DNA from: an uncultured Anaerococcus sp.
Lineage (GTDB): Bacteria; Bacillota; Clostridia; Tissierellales; Peptoniphilaceae
Assembly (NCBI GenBank): GCA_900551095.1
Contig: URUJ01000001.1
Coordinates: 1 to 64,000, forward strand
Reading direction: 5' to 3'
DNA length: 64,000 nucleotides
Positions 42,113 through 52,604 of this stretch are shown here, piece by piece. The notes beneath the pieces were generated by a model, which saw only the letters and a program-made list of their open reading frames with translations, was not told the origin of the DNA and made no database searches. A program made the translations under genes and the position numbers. Numbering within the stretch: the first letter of the stretch is position 1; the number at the start of each line of letters is the position of its first letter.

Positions 42113-45100
42113 TTATTCTTCGTCCTTATTCTTTTTTTCTCTTGTAAAGAATAATCCAACACTTGACGCTGCCATAAGTCCTATATAGATTTCATAATTT
42201 GTTATGATACCTGTAGTAGGATTTAGGAAATTTTTCACGTTTGTTATTATCTTTGTACCTGTTTGGTTGATTTTTTTAACAAATTTTGTACCTGATTGAC
42301 TTGTTTTATTGTTTTCAGTTTTAATAGGTGGTTTTTCCTTTTCTGGCTTTTCTGGAATCTTATCTTCAGGTTTTTCTGGTTTTGGATTCTCTGGTTTATC
42401 AGGAGTTTCAGGTTCATCCGGTTTATCAGGAGTTGATGGGGTGTCATCCTCTCCAGGAATTATAGGATCTGGGTCTGGTTTTGGATCAGGAGTAGGATCT
42501 GGAGTAGGCTCAGGATCTGGAACTGGAATTGGGTCTTTGGTTTTGTATTTGTTTACAACATAAAGACCATCCTCAGTAGTCTCATAATCTGAACTTACAA
42601 ATGGATTTCCATTTACATCGACTTCTCTTACTGAATAAGTGTATGGATTACCTTCTTCATCAGTTTCGTCCTGCTTGCCAAAGCTTACTTCTATAAAGCC
42701 ATACTGGTTTACTACATTTCCTACTTCAATTCTTTGTTCTTCCACATCGTAAGGAACTTCGCCGTCGATATTTCTCTGAAGTTGGAAAAATACGCTTGGT
42801 TTAGTGATATTATTTGGTACATTCACCCATTTCTTATAAGCAATTATATTATTTGGATCTTGTGGCTCTTGGTAGGCATTTTCTACCTTAAATATCAAAA
42901 TTTCTTCTGTTGAGTTCGCATCATCTTTTTCAACAGTTGATAGATACATATTTTCTCCCACATAATAATTATTATTATTGTCAACACCAAGCTCTACAAC
43001 TTTATAAGTGTAAAGATAATTTTCCTTATCTTTAATTGGAAGATTTTCCCCAATATTGGTTAGAACATCTGGAGCAATAGTAAAACTATCTATTACAACT
43101 TCTTCCACACTATTAGGATTGGCACTTTTTCTGGTAAGCATAACATTTACTTGACCATGGTCTGCGTCAGGCCCACCTTGCCAAATCTTAGTCGCCTTGA
43201 CAGTGATTGTCTTAGTCTCAGGAGTTGGAGGCACAACAGTATCTTTAGTATTTGTAACTGTTAGACCATCTTCTTTTTTAGTATAACCTTCAGGAGTAAA
43301 ATCATCTCCATCCTTGTCAACTTCTTTTACTGAATAGATATATTCATTGCCCTTTTCATCAAACCTATCTAGATCTTTCCAAGTTACTTTTGTTGTACCA
43401 TTTTCAAGTTTTTCCACTTTTCGGTCTTCTACTTGTAAGGCTTCTTCGCCTTTGATTTTCCTATAAAGTTTGAAGTAAATAGTTGGTCTTTTTTCACCTT
43501 CTTTTAATTCGCCTTTCCAAACTTTATTAGCTTCTATATCTATTTTCTGATAGGTATTTGTTACTGTAAATCCTTCATTCATAGAACCAGTGATTGAAGA
43601 TTTGTAGCCTTCTGAAATATTAGGCTCTTTGACATAGTAAGTAAATTCCCTACCACTTGGGTCGTGTTTTGGAAGGCCTTTGAAGGTTTTACTTTGTTTA
43701 CCTTCTCCTCCTTCATCTGTGGTAAATTCATCTACTTTTTCATCAATTGTTCCAGATTCTTTATCTTCTACTTCGTAACCCTTTCTCCAAAGTTCAATAG
43801 TAGTAGCAGGCTTAGTTCCACCATCCCAAACTTTCTTAACTTCAATATCAATTATATTTTCATTAGTCTCGCCTGGTTGTTCTGGTTTGACGTTTTTATT
43901 TACTACAGTTACTGTCTTTTGATAATCTTTTTCATTGTTTAACTTATCTAGATTAATCGAAATTGGATCTTTAGATAATTTAGAACTTTCCTTGTTATAA
44001 TCGCCCTCAACATAATAAGCTGTATAATCTTTACTATCTGTTTCTGTGACTTTATATTCGCCATAAGCTAAATCTTCAAAAGATTTTTCATCGCCAGCTT
44101 TTAGTTTGAAAGTCTTTTCAAAACTATTTGGACCAGTAATCTTAAATTCGAATTCTATTGGTTCTTCTTCTTTAGGAGCTTTCATAATTTTTGGTGATTC
44201 TTCATCAACTGGTTCATTTTCGAAAACTTTTTTGATAGTAAGCTTGCCTTTAGGTTTTTCAAATTTTGCTATGAATGTGTAATCTTGATTTACGCAATCA
44301 CTATCTTTTAAAAGTTCTGTTTGCCAACCTTCAAAATCAAAACCTTCATTCGGAACGATATTAACACCATCTTGGTTATTAACTTTTGGTACTGGGATAT
44401 TAGAAAATGGTAGGCCCTTAACTACATAATAGCTAACTTCTTTTGGAACTCCATTTTCTTGAAGTTGTCCATTATCACCAGCCTTAAAGGTTACTCTTAC
44501 ATAGTCTTTTGGTGGTGTAGAATCGTCACCATCTGGGACTCTTATTAGTCTTACGTCCTTATAATAGAAAGTAATCTCATCTGAATTTGTGCCGTTTATC
44601 CCAATAAGTTCATTTGTTTCTTTATTAACATCAAAGAAAAGTTGTTGTTGTGGCTTTTCTCCCTCAGCTAAAACCCAGCCTGGGATTTTTTTGTAGTTTC
44701 TTGCGTCAAAGTCACGGTTGCCATTAACAACTGTTTCTTGTGGAATTATCGCACCTTCTTTTTCGTCTGCTGAGCCCTTATAGCTTACGTCAATATAGTT
44801 AACCTTGTACTCACGTGTCCTAATAGGTATATAGAAGAATTTGAAGACGTTGTTTTTGGCTTCAGGATTATCTTCCATCTCTCCAGTTTCTGGATTTGCA
44901 ATCTTTTCTGGTTCAACCCTAAGGTTTTGATAGAATGAGTTGTTTGATTTCATACGTTCATTATATTCTTCGTATTGGACTTTTAAGTCACCTGTTAACT
45001 TTTTAATGAGTTCATCATGAGATGCAAGCAAATACTCCTCGTTTTGTTTAGTTGCAGTTGCAGAAGCTATCTGACCCGCCCTCATTTCCTCTAAAGCTTC

Positions 45101-48019
45101 ATCATCATCTTTTTTTACAAAATTAAAATTCTCATCCAAGAAATAGTGCTCTATTTTGACATCAACTCTGTCGTTTGGCACCCAAATTGCCTTGAGGTAG
45201 ATAGGGCTTACTACTTCGTTGCCAAAAGTATACAATTCTGGCACGCCGTACTGGTCATGATATGATGTATCTTGTTTCTCTGTATACTCACCATCTTCAT
45301 TCTTCAAATAATAAATTACTTCCCAACCCATAAAGTCATAGCCTTTTTTAGTTGGCTTATTTTTAGGTTTATTTAATATTTGTCTGTTTAAAACAGTAAA
45401 TACTTGCTTATCGCCAACTGATTTTTCCTTTATAGGATAGGTGACTTCTGTTTCTTCTCCTGCATCGCCTTCTGTGATGGTTTTCGTACTTGTGGTGAGA
45501 GTATTTTCACTAAGAGATTCTAGACTTCCTCCATCAAGGTCAAAGGTTACTTTATACTTTTTGTCAGGTTCTCCCCACTTAGCATAGACAACTTGGTCAT
45601 AGTGAAGTTTTGTTTCTTTTCCAATTTTAATGAGGTTTTTGCCAGCAGGATCAAGAGCCCAGCCTTTAAATTCCCAATCTTCAGGTACCCAAGTTGGTCT
45701 CTCAGCAGGTTTGTGTTTCGTATCGAGTTTTAAATCTTTTAGCGGATATTCATAAGGCACATCTAAAATATTGCCCTCACCATATTCGCTGTCATTTTTT
45801 ACTGTCTTAGGGTCGTTATTTAATTTTAATTTGTACTTGTTACGAGAGTAGTTTGCATAATTGTAGGCATTTGCCCCTTCAAAGGATTTTTTGCCCCAAG
45901 GAAATTTATCGATGTATTCTATCTTGTCGGCGTCACTTCTAAAAGGAGTTTTTTCATTTCTCTCTGTATTTAACTCATCAAAAGTTTTATCTGCGCCCCA
46001 ATTTTCAACCCAACCTTTTCTTAGTCCTATCCATTCTGCCTGCCTTGTCTCTTTTTTAAGGGTAAAACCTTGAAGATGTGGCAAAATAAAGTCATAATAA
46101 GGGACTGAATCCGTATCGCTCTTCCAGTAGGACATGCCATAATCGATTTGTTCCTTGCCATCGAAATCGTCCTTCATAATATCAATGTGATGGACAACAG
46201 CTTGCTCATAGGATGTCGATCCAAGAGAAATCTCATATTTGTCCCTAGCTTTTGTTTTATTTTCTCCTATAGGTATTTGATCTGCGTGACCATTTCCCTC
46301 AATTACATCTTCACTGTCGATAAAATCTTCTGCACTTAAACGATAAGGCGGCGTGTCACGATAAATATCGTAGCTAAAGTTATTGTTAATTATCCAGCCT
46401 AATAGGCCAGTGTCTCCTTGTTCATTACCAAAAGAAGTCGGAAGATTTGAAACTTCCGCATCCTTTGGCCATATTCCAGCCAAGCTTTGATTGAAGCGAG
46501 CATCTACTTTATAAGGAGATCCTTCTTGCCCTATGACTTGTCCATCTCTTGTTATAATAGGCCAGAAGCTACCTACCATATCAATTATCTCTCCATAAGC
46601 AGCTGTAAAGTAAAGGGTATAGACTCTGCGGTCGTAGTAGACATTGTAGACCGTTTCGCCCGTTGATGATACAGTTTTTTGAACGTTCGGATCTTTTTTA
46701 GAGGCATTTTGCACTTTAGTTAAATCTTCATTTAAGAAATAATATCTTTCAAATTCCTCTTTGTTATCTTGTGCCTTTTCCAATCGTCCTTCATTTAAGT
46801 CTGGGAAGGTGATGCCATGTATATCCAAATTAGTAAGGTCAGGTGTCGAACCTGTTTTTGCATCATCTATTCTTCTTGCCCCGATAAAGTCGTAGCGGTC
46901 ACGCAAAGGAAGTGTGTCGTCTTTGTCGTTGTAATCTGGTTTTTCTGTCCAAAATTGGATTACGTAAGGTGCCTTATCTTTTTCTTTCCAATCGGCTGTG
47001 AAGGTTAGATCTTCTGCTGGCATTGCATATGGTATGCCTTGTTTAAAATCATTTTCTGTAATAAGAGTTTCTTTAGAAAGGGTCTTTTCACCACTCTTAC
47101 CGTAAGTAATATCTTTATTTGCCTTCCATCCTTTAAGTTCTGCACCAACTTTTGTCACTCCAAAATCTAATTTTGGGATTGTTTGTCCATAATAAAGGGT
47201 ACGACTAGGAAGTTCTGTCCCACCATCAGTATCAAAGTTAATATTAAATTTGTCACGATAATAGCGGTATTCTACAACAAAATCATCAGTATCATTTGGT
47301 ACTTGTATCTTGATAAAATCTTGTTCTGGAACAAAGCCCTTTATTTCATCGTCACCCAAAGGCTTAATCTTTATAGTAGAACCTACCTTGACATCTTCCT
47401 CTGTTGTAATAGTATACTCACTTTCACCAGGCTTTGGTCCAAATTTTTCAAAATTATCTATGTCCTGAAAAACGTGCTTAACCCTTATTTTAGTGGTGTC
47501 AGCGTCATAATCAAATGATTGGTTAGCTTTATAATGAGTACCAAAATCATTGGTTTCACTTTTACCTTCCAATGCTTTATCTTTTATCAAGTCATAGGTG
47601 ATTTCATGACTTTCTTGAGGTTTTTCATAACCAGTAAAGTCCGGTAGGTCAATAGTTTTGTTTACCTTGTCTTTTTCATCCTTGCTTGCAGCTGCTCCAA
47701 CACTTCCTATGTAGGGTTGGTAGTTGATTTCATAAGAGGATTTTCCATCAGCCTCCATCCTCTCAACCTTATAGTCTGTACGCAAGGTATAGATGTCTGG
47801 TTGTTTGGGATTTTCTGTAAGACTTTCTGCCGTCTCTTTATCTCCAGGTTTTACTGGCTTTACAGGAATATTAGATCCTGCTACAATAGGACATTTATCG
47901 TCATCACTGACCAGTTTTGGCAACCCTCCACCCCCATCAATAGCAAAAGCTGGGGCGATATTTGATGCCATCATGATAGTAGCTATCAAAAGTGCCATAA
48001 ACTTTCTCAATTTTCTCAT
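42113..48019 (-). CDS. Giant cell-wall-anchored protein with InlB-like and CnaB-like repeats
   Basis: A secreted protein of about 1968 residues. A signal peptide (MRKLRKFMALLIATIMMASN, cut near AFA) precedes the mature chain. InlB/Listeria-Bacteroides-type beta repeats lie near 265-355, 820-950 and 1175-1265 (cores NINFDTDGG, KVTFDLDGGS, RVTFKAGDNG). Then come four or five CnaB-like stalk domains (about 1260-1835; cores such as VKKVWDGG and YSVKEVD) that often carry Lys-Asn isopeptide bonds. A proline/aspartate-rich wall spacer covers 1835-1905. The C-terminus is FLNPTTG, then a hydrophobic segment and REKKNKDEE, a sortase signal with NPTTG in place of LPxTG. The ATG at 48019 follows AAGGAAGG. 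Probable adhesin or fibre-like protein. Confidence 0.9.
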   Translation of the reverse strand: MRKLRKFMALLIATIMMASNIAPAFAIDGGGGLPKLVSDDDKCPIVAGSNIPVKPVKPGDKETAESLTENPKQPDIYTLRTDYKVERMEADGKSSYEINYQPYIGSVGAAASKDEKDKVNKTIDLPDFTGYEKPQESHEITYDLIKDKALEGKSETNDFGTHYKANQSFDYDADTTKIRVKHVFQDIDNFEKFGPKPGESEYTITTEEDVKVGSTIKIKPLGDDEIKGFVPEQDFIKIQVPNDTDDFVVEYRYYRDKFNINFDTDGGTELPSRTLYYGQTIPKLDFGVTKVGAELKGWKANKDITYGKSGEKTLSKETLITENDFKQGIPYAMPAEDLTFTADWKEKDKAPYVIQFWTEKPDYNDKDDTLPLRDRYDFIGARRIDDAKTGSTPDLTNLDIHGITFPDLNEGRLEKAQDNKEEFERYYFLNEDLTKVQNASKKDPNVQKTVSSTGETVYNVYYDRRVYTLYFTAAYGEIIDMVGSFWPIITRDGQVIGQEGSPYKVDARFNQSLAGIWPKDAEVSNLPTSFGNEQGDTGLLGWIINNNFSYDIYRDTPPYRLSAEDFIDSEDVIEGNGHADQIPIGENKTKARDKYEISLGSTSYEQAVVHHIDIMKDDFDGKEQIDYGMSYWKSDTDSVPYYDFILPHLQGFTLKKETRQAEWIGLRKGWVENWGADKTFDELNTERNEKTPFRSDADKIEYIDKFPWGKKSFEGANAYNYANYSRNKYKLKLNNDPKTVKNDSEYGEGNILDVPYEYPLKDLKLDTKHKPAERPTWVPEDWEFKGWALDPAGKNLIKIGKETKLHYDQVVYAKWGEPDKKYKVTFDLDGGSLESLSENTLTTSTKTITEGDAGEETEVTYPIKEKSVGDKQVFTVLNRQILNKPKNKPTKKGYDFMGWEVIYYLKNEDGEYTEKQDTSYHDQYGVPELYTFGNEVVSPIYLKAIWVPNDRVDVKIEHYFLDENFNFVKKDDDEALEEMRAGQIASATATKQNEEYLLASHDELIKKLTGDLKVQYEEYNERMKSNNSFYQNLRVEPEKIANPETGEMEDNPEAKNNVFKFFYIPIRTREYKVNYIDVSYKGSADEKEGAIIPQETVVNGNRDFDARNYKKIPGWVLAEGEKPQQQLFFDVNKETNELIGINGTNSDEITFYYKDVRLIRVPDGDDSTPPKDYVRVTFKAGDNGQLQENGVPKEVSYYVVKGLPFSNIPVPKVNNQDGVNIVPNEGFDFEGWQTELLKDSDCVNQDYTFIAKFEKPKGKLTIKKVFENEPVDEESPKIMKAPKEEEPIEFEFKITGPNSFEKTFKLKAGDEKSFEDLAYGEYKVTETDSKDYTAYYVEGDYNKESSKLSKDPISINLDKLNNEKDYQKTVTVVNKNVKPEQPGETNENIIDIEVKKVWDGGTKPATTIELWRKGYEVEDKESGTIDEKVDEFTTDEGGEGKQSKTFKGLPKHDPSGREFTYYVKEPNISEGYKSSITGSMNEGFTVTNTYQKIDIEANKVWKGELKEGEKRPTIYFKLYRKIKGEEALQVEDRKVEKLENGTTKVTWKDLDRFDEKGNEYIYSVKEVDKDGDDFTPEGYTKKEDGLTVTNTKDTVVPPTPETKTITVKATKIWQGGPDADHGQVNVMLTRKSANPNSVEEVVIDSFTIAPDVLTNIGENLPIKDKENYLYTYKVVELGVDNNNNYYVGENMYLSTVEKDDANSTEEILIFKVENAYQEPQDPNNIIAYKKWVNVPNNITKPSVFFQLQRNIDGEVPYDVEEQRIEVGNVVNQYGFIEVSFGKQDETDEEGNPYTYSVREVDVNGNPFVSSDYETTEDGLYVVNKYKTKDPIPVPDPEPTPDPTPDPKPDPDPIIPGEDDTPSTPDKPDEPETPDKPENPKPEKPEDKIPEKPEKEKPPIKTENNKTSQSGTKFVKKINQTGTKIITNVKNFLNPTTGIITNYEIYIGLMAASSVGLFFTREKKNKDEE

Positions 48020-48226
48020 GTTTTCCTTCCTTTTCACATTTTTATTTCTTTATTTATTTTTGTGTTTTAAGTCCATTTTTCCTAATTCTATTATACAACA
48101 TATAAATAATAATAAAAGCTAATCTTTAGTATTTTACAGTATTTAATCCTATTCTGTTAATTTAATCCTTCATATAAATTTAGTGATATTTTATCTCGTA
48201 ATTGTATAATAAAGCCGAGGTGAATT

Positions 48227-49132
48227 ATGATTGAATATTTAAAAGAACAGGGAATTGACGAAAAGTTGATTTCTCAATTAGAAAAATATAGAGAAGAATA
48301 CGGGCTTTCTAATAACGATAGGATTATCAAGCCTGAATATAAATATTATGGCAAGGATGTTTTGGAGCAAGCTATTTCCGCCCTTCTTGCGGGAAAAAAC
48401 ATCCTTCTTACAGGGGCAAAGGCTACTGGTAAAAATGTCCTTGCTTCAAATCTTTCCTACCTTTTTAAAAGACCAACTTATAATGTTTCCTTCCATGTGA
48501 ATACTGATTTTGCTTCACTTATCGGAGCTGATACTTTCAAAAATGGAGAGGTCACTTTTAGAAAAGGGCCTATTTATGAAGCTGCAATAAATGGTGGTTT
48601 TGCTATCCTTGATGAGATTAATATGGCAAAAAACGAGGCGATTTCAGTTCTCCATGCGTCTTTAGACCATAGGAGAATTATTGATATTTCTGGCTTTGAT
48701 AAGATTAGTCTTGATCCAAATACTAGATTTATTGGTACAATGAATTACGGATACGTAGGTACTCGTGAGCTTAACGAGGCTTTGGCATCAAGGTTTATGA
48801 TTATAAATGTGCCTAATATTACCAAATCAAATCTCAACCTTCTCCTAAAAGATAATTTCCCAACTCTTAAGGAAAAATACAGACTGGCTTTAATTGATAT
48901 GTTTATCTCGCTTCAATTGAAGAGTGAAAATAATGAAATTTCAACAAAATCTGTTGACTTAAGAGGTTTAATAGGTGCAATTGAGACTATGAAAATCGGC
49001 CTTAATCCTTTTGATGCTATAAAAATGGGCCTTGTTAATAAGTCTTTTGATAAGTTTGAAAGAGATTTGGTTTTAGACTTGATAAGAACAAAAATTCCAG
49101 AAAAAATAGACGAGAGTGTCTTTGATGAGTGA
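48227..49132 (+). CDS. MoxR-type AAA ATPase
   Basis: A 301-residue AAA protein of the MoxR/NorQ/CbbQ type. Its ATP-binding loop is LLTGAKATGKNVLA (near 61-74), where the usual Ser/Thr after GK is Asn. Walker B is FAILDEINMAKNEA, and the sensor or finger motif ALASRFMIINVP is near 185-200. Such ATPases activate metal enzymes or remodel complexes together with a VWA partner, encoded next here. The two genes overlap. The gene is divergent from the surface-protein gene across a 207-base AT-rich spacer in which I can find only a weak promoter. Confidence 0.85.
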   Translation: MIEYLKEQGIDEKLISQLEKYREEYGLSNNDRIIKPEYKYYGKDVLEQAISALLAGKNILLTGAKATGKNVLASNLSYLFKRPTYNVSFHVNTDFASLIGADTFKNGEVTFRKGPIYEAAINGGFAILDEINMAKNEAISVLHASLDHRRIIDISGFDKISLDPNTRFIGTMNYGYVGTRELNEALASRFMIINVPNITKSNLNLLLKDNFPTLKEKYRLALIDMFISLQLKSENNEISTKSVDLRGLIGAIETMKIGLNPFDAIKMGLVNKSFDKFERDLVLDLIRTKIPEKIDESVFDE

Positions 49133-50855
49133 GAATTTTGATAAAATAAGAGAGTATAACATCATTTGGGATTTTGCGGAAAAATACGACTTTATCCCAC
49201 AAAAATCCTATCCCATAGATCAGCTGTATAAAAATATGACCAGGGGTTTTATTATCAAAACATTTGATTTTAAGGTCTTGGATTCATATTTTGACTATCT
49301 CATGGCTGAAAGTCCATTTTTCAAGGAATTTTCCTTTATTACAAATCTCTTGATGGAAGATATTGCTTACAAAACTTTAGCTAATGAAAATCTCGTGATT
49401 GACTCTTTCAGGAAAGATTTTGCGAAAAAAGTCCTTCGCAAATACAATTTTCACGAAGCAGATGACCTAACAGAGCAAATAGAAAAGGCATATTATGGAA
49501 AAATTCTTGATAAACCAATCACAGAAGGACCATTTTTTAGAACCATATATAGGGATATTTTTGAAATATACGAGCTTGACACAAGTAAACTTATAGAAAA
49601 ACTAAACAGAGTCTTTAAGACTTACTTCCGTTTTGAAAAATCAAAAGAAAACGAATCCCTCCTTCAAGAGATGATTAAAGATAAGAAGCCTAAAGATTTC
49701 AAAAGCAAAAATAAAGATGCCAAAGACTTTGATTTTTCGGATGAATTTATAAAAGATCAATTTAATATAGGTTCAGCTGAATTTACCGGAAATATTTACC
49801 TAGAAGAAAAAAACCAAGACATGGATAGACACCTTGTGCTTTTAAATGTTGATAAGGAAGGCTACCATGGAACAAATGAATTTATTGAAGACTTTTATGG
49901 CAAATCAATTTATCCAGAAATGAAGGTAAAATCACTTGAGAGGAAACTCGCAACAGGGATTCACTCAGGAAAATACTTGTATTTTACCAAGGGAGTCTAT
50001 ACAGATAGCCCAAATGCTAAGTTTTATAAAAAAAATAGGGATGAGGTTTTTGAAAAAAATAAGAATTATATAGAGAAAAATCTCGCAATAAACAACCGTT
50101 CCATCAAGGAACTCGCCCAGACTATAAAAAATTCTATAGCAAATTACGAGGACTTTTCAGAGGTGAGCAAGGCTTACGGGATTGTTGATTCTACAAAAGC
50201 TTGGAAGGCAGAAGTATTAAAAGATTTTAATATTTTTGATAATATAGAAAATGATGACGTTTCTAGTTTCAAGGTGGACCTTATCTTAGATTCATCCGCT
50301 AGTCAGCATAACAGACAGGAAATAATCGCAAATCAAGCCTATATTATTGAAAATGCAATGGATGAAGTAGGCATACCTATAAGGGTTATGTCATTTTCTA
50401 CTCTCAGAGATCACACAGTATTTAATCTATTTAGAGATTACAACGAAAAACACAACAACAAGGAAATCTACAAATATTTTGCGTCCGGATCAAACAGGGA
50501 TGGTCTGGCTTTTAGGGTACTAAACGACTTAATAGATAAAACTAAGGACAATGAAAAACACATTGTGATTATCCTTTCAGACGGAAGACCAAACGACGAA
50601 AAGGCCAATATAAACACGATAAAACTTCTAGAAAAAGAACAATACGTCGGAGATGTAGCTGTAAAAGATACCGCCAAGGAAATAAGAAACATAAAAAACG
50701 AAGAGATTTCTGTTCTCGGTGTCTTTACTGGAGAAGATAAAGATATAGAAAATGGGAAACTAATCTATGGGGCGGATTTTTGTAGGATAAGTAGTCTTGA
50801 AAATTTCTCAAAAATCGTTTCAATTTTTATGAAAAATACTATAATGAAAATCTAA
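49125..50855 (+). CDS. VWA-domain protein, NorD/CobT-like partner
   Basis: A 576-residue protein. A C-terminal von Willebrand A domain carries the MIDAS residues DSSAS (in VDLILDSSASQHN, near 390) and SDG (in IVIILSDGRPND, near 485). The N-terminal part has no motif I know and is rich in charged helices. The usual threonine between them is not evident. It overlaps the MoxR gene by 8 bases; the ATG at 49125 is preferred over a GTG three codons upstream. MoxR-VWA pairs act as chaperone-like activators; the client here is unknown. A strong terminator closes the operon. Confidence 0.85.
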   Translation: MSENFDKIREYNIIWDFAEKYDFIPQKSYPIDQLYKNMTRGFIIKTFDFKVLDSYFDYLMAESPFFKEFSFITNLLMEDIAYKTLANENLVIDSFRKDFAKKVLRKYNFHEADDLTEQIEKAYYGKILDKPITEGPFFRTIYRDIFEIYELDTSKLIEKLNRVFKTYFRFEKSKENESLLQEMIKDKKPKDFKSKNKDAKDFDFSDEFIKDQFNIGSAEFTGNIYLEEKNQDMDRHLVLLNVDKEGYHGTNEFIEDFYGKSIYPEMKVKSLERKLATGIHSGKYLYFTKGVYTDSPNAKFYKKNRDEVFEKNKNYIEKNLAINNRSIKELAQTIKNSIANYEDFSEVSKAYGIVDSTKAWKAEVLKDFNIFDNIENDDVSSFKVDLILDSSASQHNRQEIIANQAYIIENAMDEVGIPIRVMSFSTLRDHTVFNLFRDYNEKHNNKEIYKYFASGSNRDGLAFRVLNDLIDKTKDNEKHIVIILSDGRPNDEKANINTIKLLEKEQYVGDVAVKDTAKEIRNIKNEEISVLGVFTGEDKDIENGKLIYGADFCRISSLENFSKIVSIFMKNTIMKI

Positions 50856-50893
50856 AAAAGATGGCAAAGCTATTTTTAGCTGCCATCTTTATT
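50854..50893. terminator. Bidirectional terminator
   Basis: The repeat aaagatggca/tgccatcttt with an inner stem (aagct/agct) has A and T runs at the flanks and lies between the convergent VWA and murJ genes. Confidence 0.9.
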
Positions 50894-52462
50894 TTAATAT
50901 CTATTTTTTCTTCTTCTTTGTGCTACTCTTTTGCTTTGTTTTTTGCCAAAAAATTTATGATAAAACTGGTTTACAAGATTCATCACTTCTGGAATCCTCG
51001 CTATTAGTATAACAAAAAGATAAACTAAGCCTGCCAAGATAATTGCAGCAAAAAGAGCTAATATATGGCTAATCTTTACGGCAAGCAAGATATAAATACG
51101 ATCTGCAATAAAAGCCATAAGGGCTGTTGCAAGAAGTATTTTTCCTAGAGAAATTAGTGTCATTTTAAAGTTAAAAGAACCAAAATTATCTCTAAATTTA
51201 TAAATCATCATCATTGAACCTAGGGCTGTTGAAATAACTGTAGCGTAAGCAAGTCCCTTAATATCAAAATATTTAATTAAAATGAAATTTAATATAACAT
51301 TCAAAACTTGTTGGATTACTACAATTATTACAGGTGTTTTACTATCACCAACCGCATAAAATCCCCTATCCACCACATCAGTTAGGGATTGGAAGATTAT
51401 ATAAGGTGCATAGGCTTGTAAGAGGCTCGCTACTATAATTGTATCTTCGTTAGTAAAGGCCTTTCTTTCAAAGACAAGCTCGATTATTGGTGTAGATAAA
51501 ACCATCATCCCGATAGTGGCAGGGATTACTAAGGTCATAGTTGTGACCACTGCTGATGAAATGGAAGATTTCATTTGCACAATTTTCCCAGCTTGACCTA
51601 AAGATGCAATCTTAGGAAAAATTGCTGTTGTAACAGAAACTGTAATTACTCCTGTAATTAGTGTAAGCATTGTTTTTGAATAGAATAGTTTTGATATAGC
51701 TGCCTTACCAAAAAAGTACGACGCCATGGAGTTATCTGCGATTATAGAAAGTTCTCCAGCAGCAGATGATATAATTATTGGCAAAGCCACAATCATCAAA
51801 CTTTTTACGTATTTATTGTGAATATCGACTATTTTCTTATGTTCATAGCCAGCTTTTCTTACAGCTTTCGGAAATAAAATATATTGTAAAACATTTCCCA
51901 AAAGTGCACCTATAATTAATAAGTAAGGATTTCCTGTAATTCCCGTAAGAACTGTGAAAATTATTATCACAATATTCATCAAAATCCCTGTAATTGCAGG
52001 ATCAAAGAAATTGCCCTTGAGGTTTAGATATCCTCTAAAAATTGCAGAATACAAATACGCAAAAACTGCGAACATCATTATTCTAGTATAATTTGTTGCA
52101 AGATCTAACCACTCTCCCTCAAGGTCTGGACTTAATATTTTAGAAAAAGGTCTTGCAAAAATAATACCAAAAACAACTGCTATTAAAGCAAAACGCATCA
52201 AAAGATTAAAAACATTTGATGTAAACTTCTCTGCGGCGTCAATGCCTTCCTCATTTTTTGCCTTGTTATATATAGGTATAAAACCTGAAATAATACCCAT
52301 AGCCACGAAGTTTGATACAACTACTGGGAGGGTATTTGCTGTTGTATATACACTTTTTAAATCGCCTGCTCCGATAAATGACGCCATCACCGCTTCTCTA
52401 GCAAAACCAAAAACCTTTGAAATAATGGTAATTATCATGAGCATCAATGTTGTTTGCCCCAT
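50894..52462 (-). CDS. murJ: Lipid II flippase MurJ
   Basis: A MurJ/MviN polysaccharide-flippase homologue of 522 residues with about 14 membrane segments. The N-terminal helix holds TTLMLMIITIISKVFGFAREAVMASFIGAG, including the arginine of the central cavity. The sequence NSMASYFFGKAAISKLFYSKTM (near 240-260) is the usual RxxxxF-like loop region. It moves lipid II to the outer face for peptidoglycan synthesis. The C-terminus is very basic (KKQSKRVAQRRRKNRY). It has its own transcript. Confidence 0.93.
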   Translation of the reverse strand: MGQTTLMLMIITIISKVFGFAREAVMASFIGAGDLKSVYTTANTLPVVVSNFVAMGIISGFIPIYNKAKNEEGIDAAEKFTSNVFNLLMRFALIAVVFGIIFARPFSKILSPDLEGEWLDLATNYTRIMMFAVFAYLYSAIFRGYLNLKGNFFDPAITGILMNIVIIIFTVLTGITGNPYLLIIGALLGNVLQYILFPKAVRKAGYEHKKIVDIHNKYVKSLMIVALPIIISSAAGELSIIADNSMASYFFGKAAISKLFYSKTMLTLITGVITVSVTTAIFPKIASLGQAGKIVQMKSSISSAVVTTMTLVIPATIGMMVLSTPIIELVFERKAFTNEDTIIVASLLQAYAPYIIFQSLTDVVDRGFYAVGDSKTPVIIVVIQQVLNVILNFILIKYFDIKGLAYATVISTALGSMMMIYKFRDNFGSFNFKMTLISLGKILLATALMAFIADRIYILLAVKISHILALFAAIILAGLVYLFVILIARIPEVMNLVNQFYHKFFGKKQSKRVAQRRRKNRY

Positions 52463-52572
52463 ATTTTTCCTCTCTTATAGATTCTTTCCATTATTATATC
52501 TAAAAATGATCTTATTTACAAATATGAAGTTTATTCTTTATTTCTCCCTACAAAGGCAAAGATGAGAATTTT

Positions 52573-52599
52573 AAAAGAACCCAGCCTAGCTAGGTTCCT
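52573..52599 (-). terminator. Terminator of the hydrogenase-like gene
   Basis: Hairpin GAACCTAGC/GCTGGGTTC with one mismatch, TTTT following on the minus strand. Confidence 0.8.
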
Positions 52600-52604
52600 T
52601 AAAT

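Noticed and set aside
42400..42560. Short repeated units that might suggest a CRISPR or tandem DNA repeat
   Set aside because: They encode the proline/aspartate-rich spacer of the surface protein, and no equal spacing of identical repeats is present.
47183..47518. Several plus-strand open frames within the surface-protein gene
   Set aside because: Shadows of the long true reading frame, with no RBS or homology.
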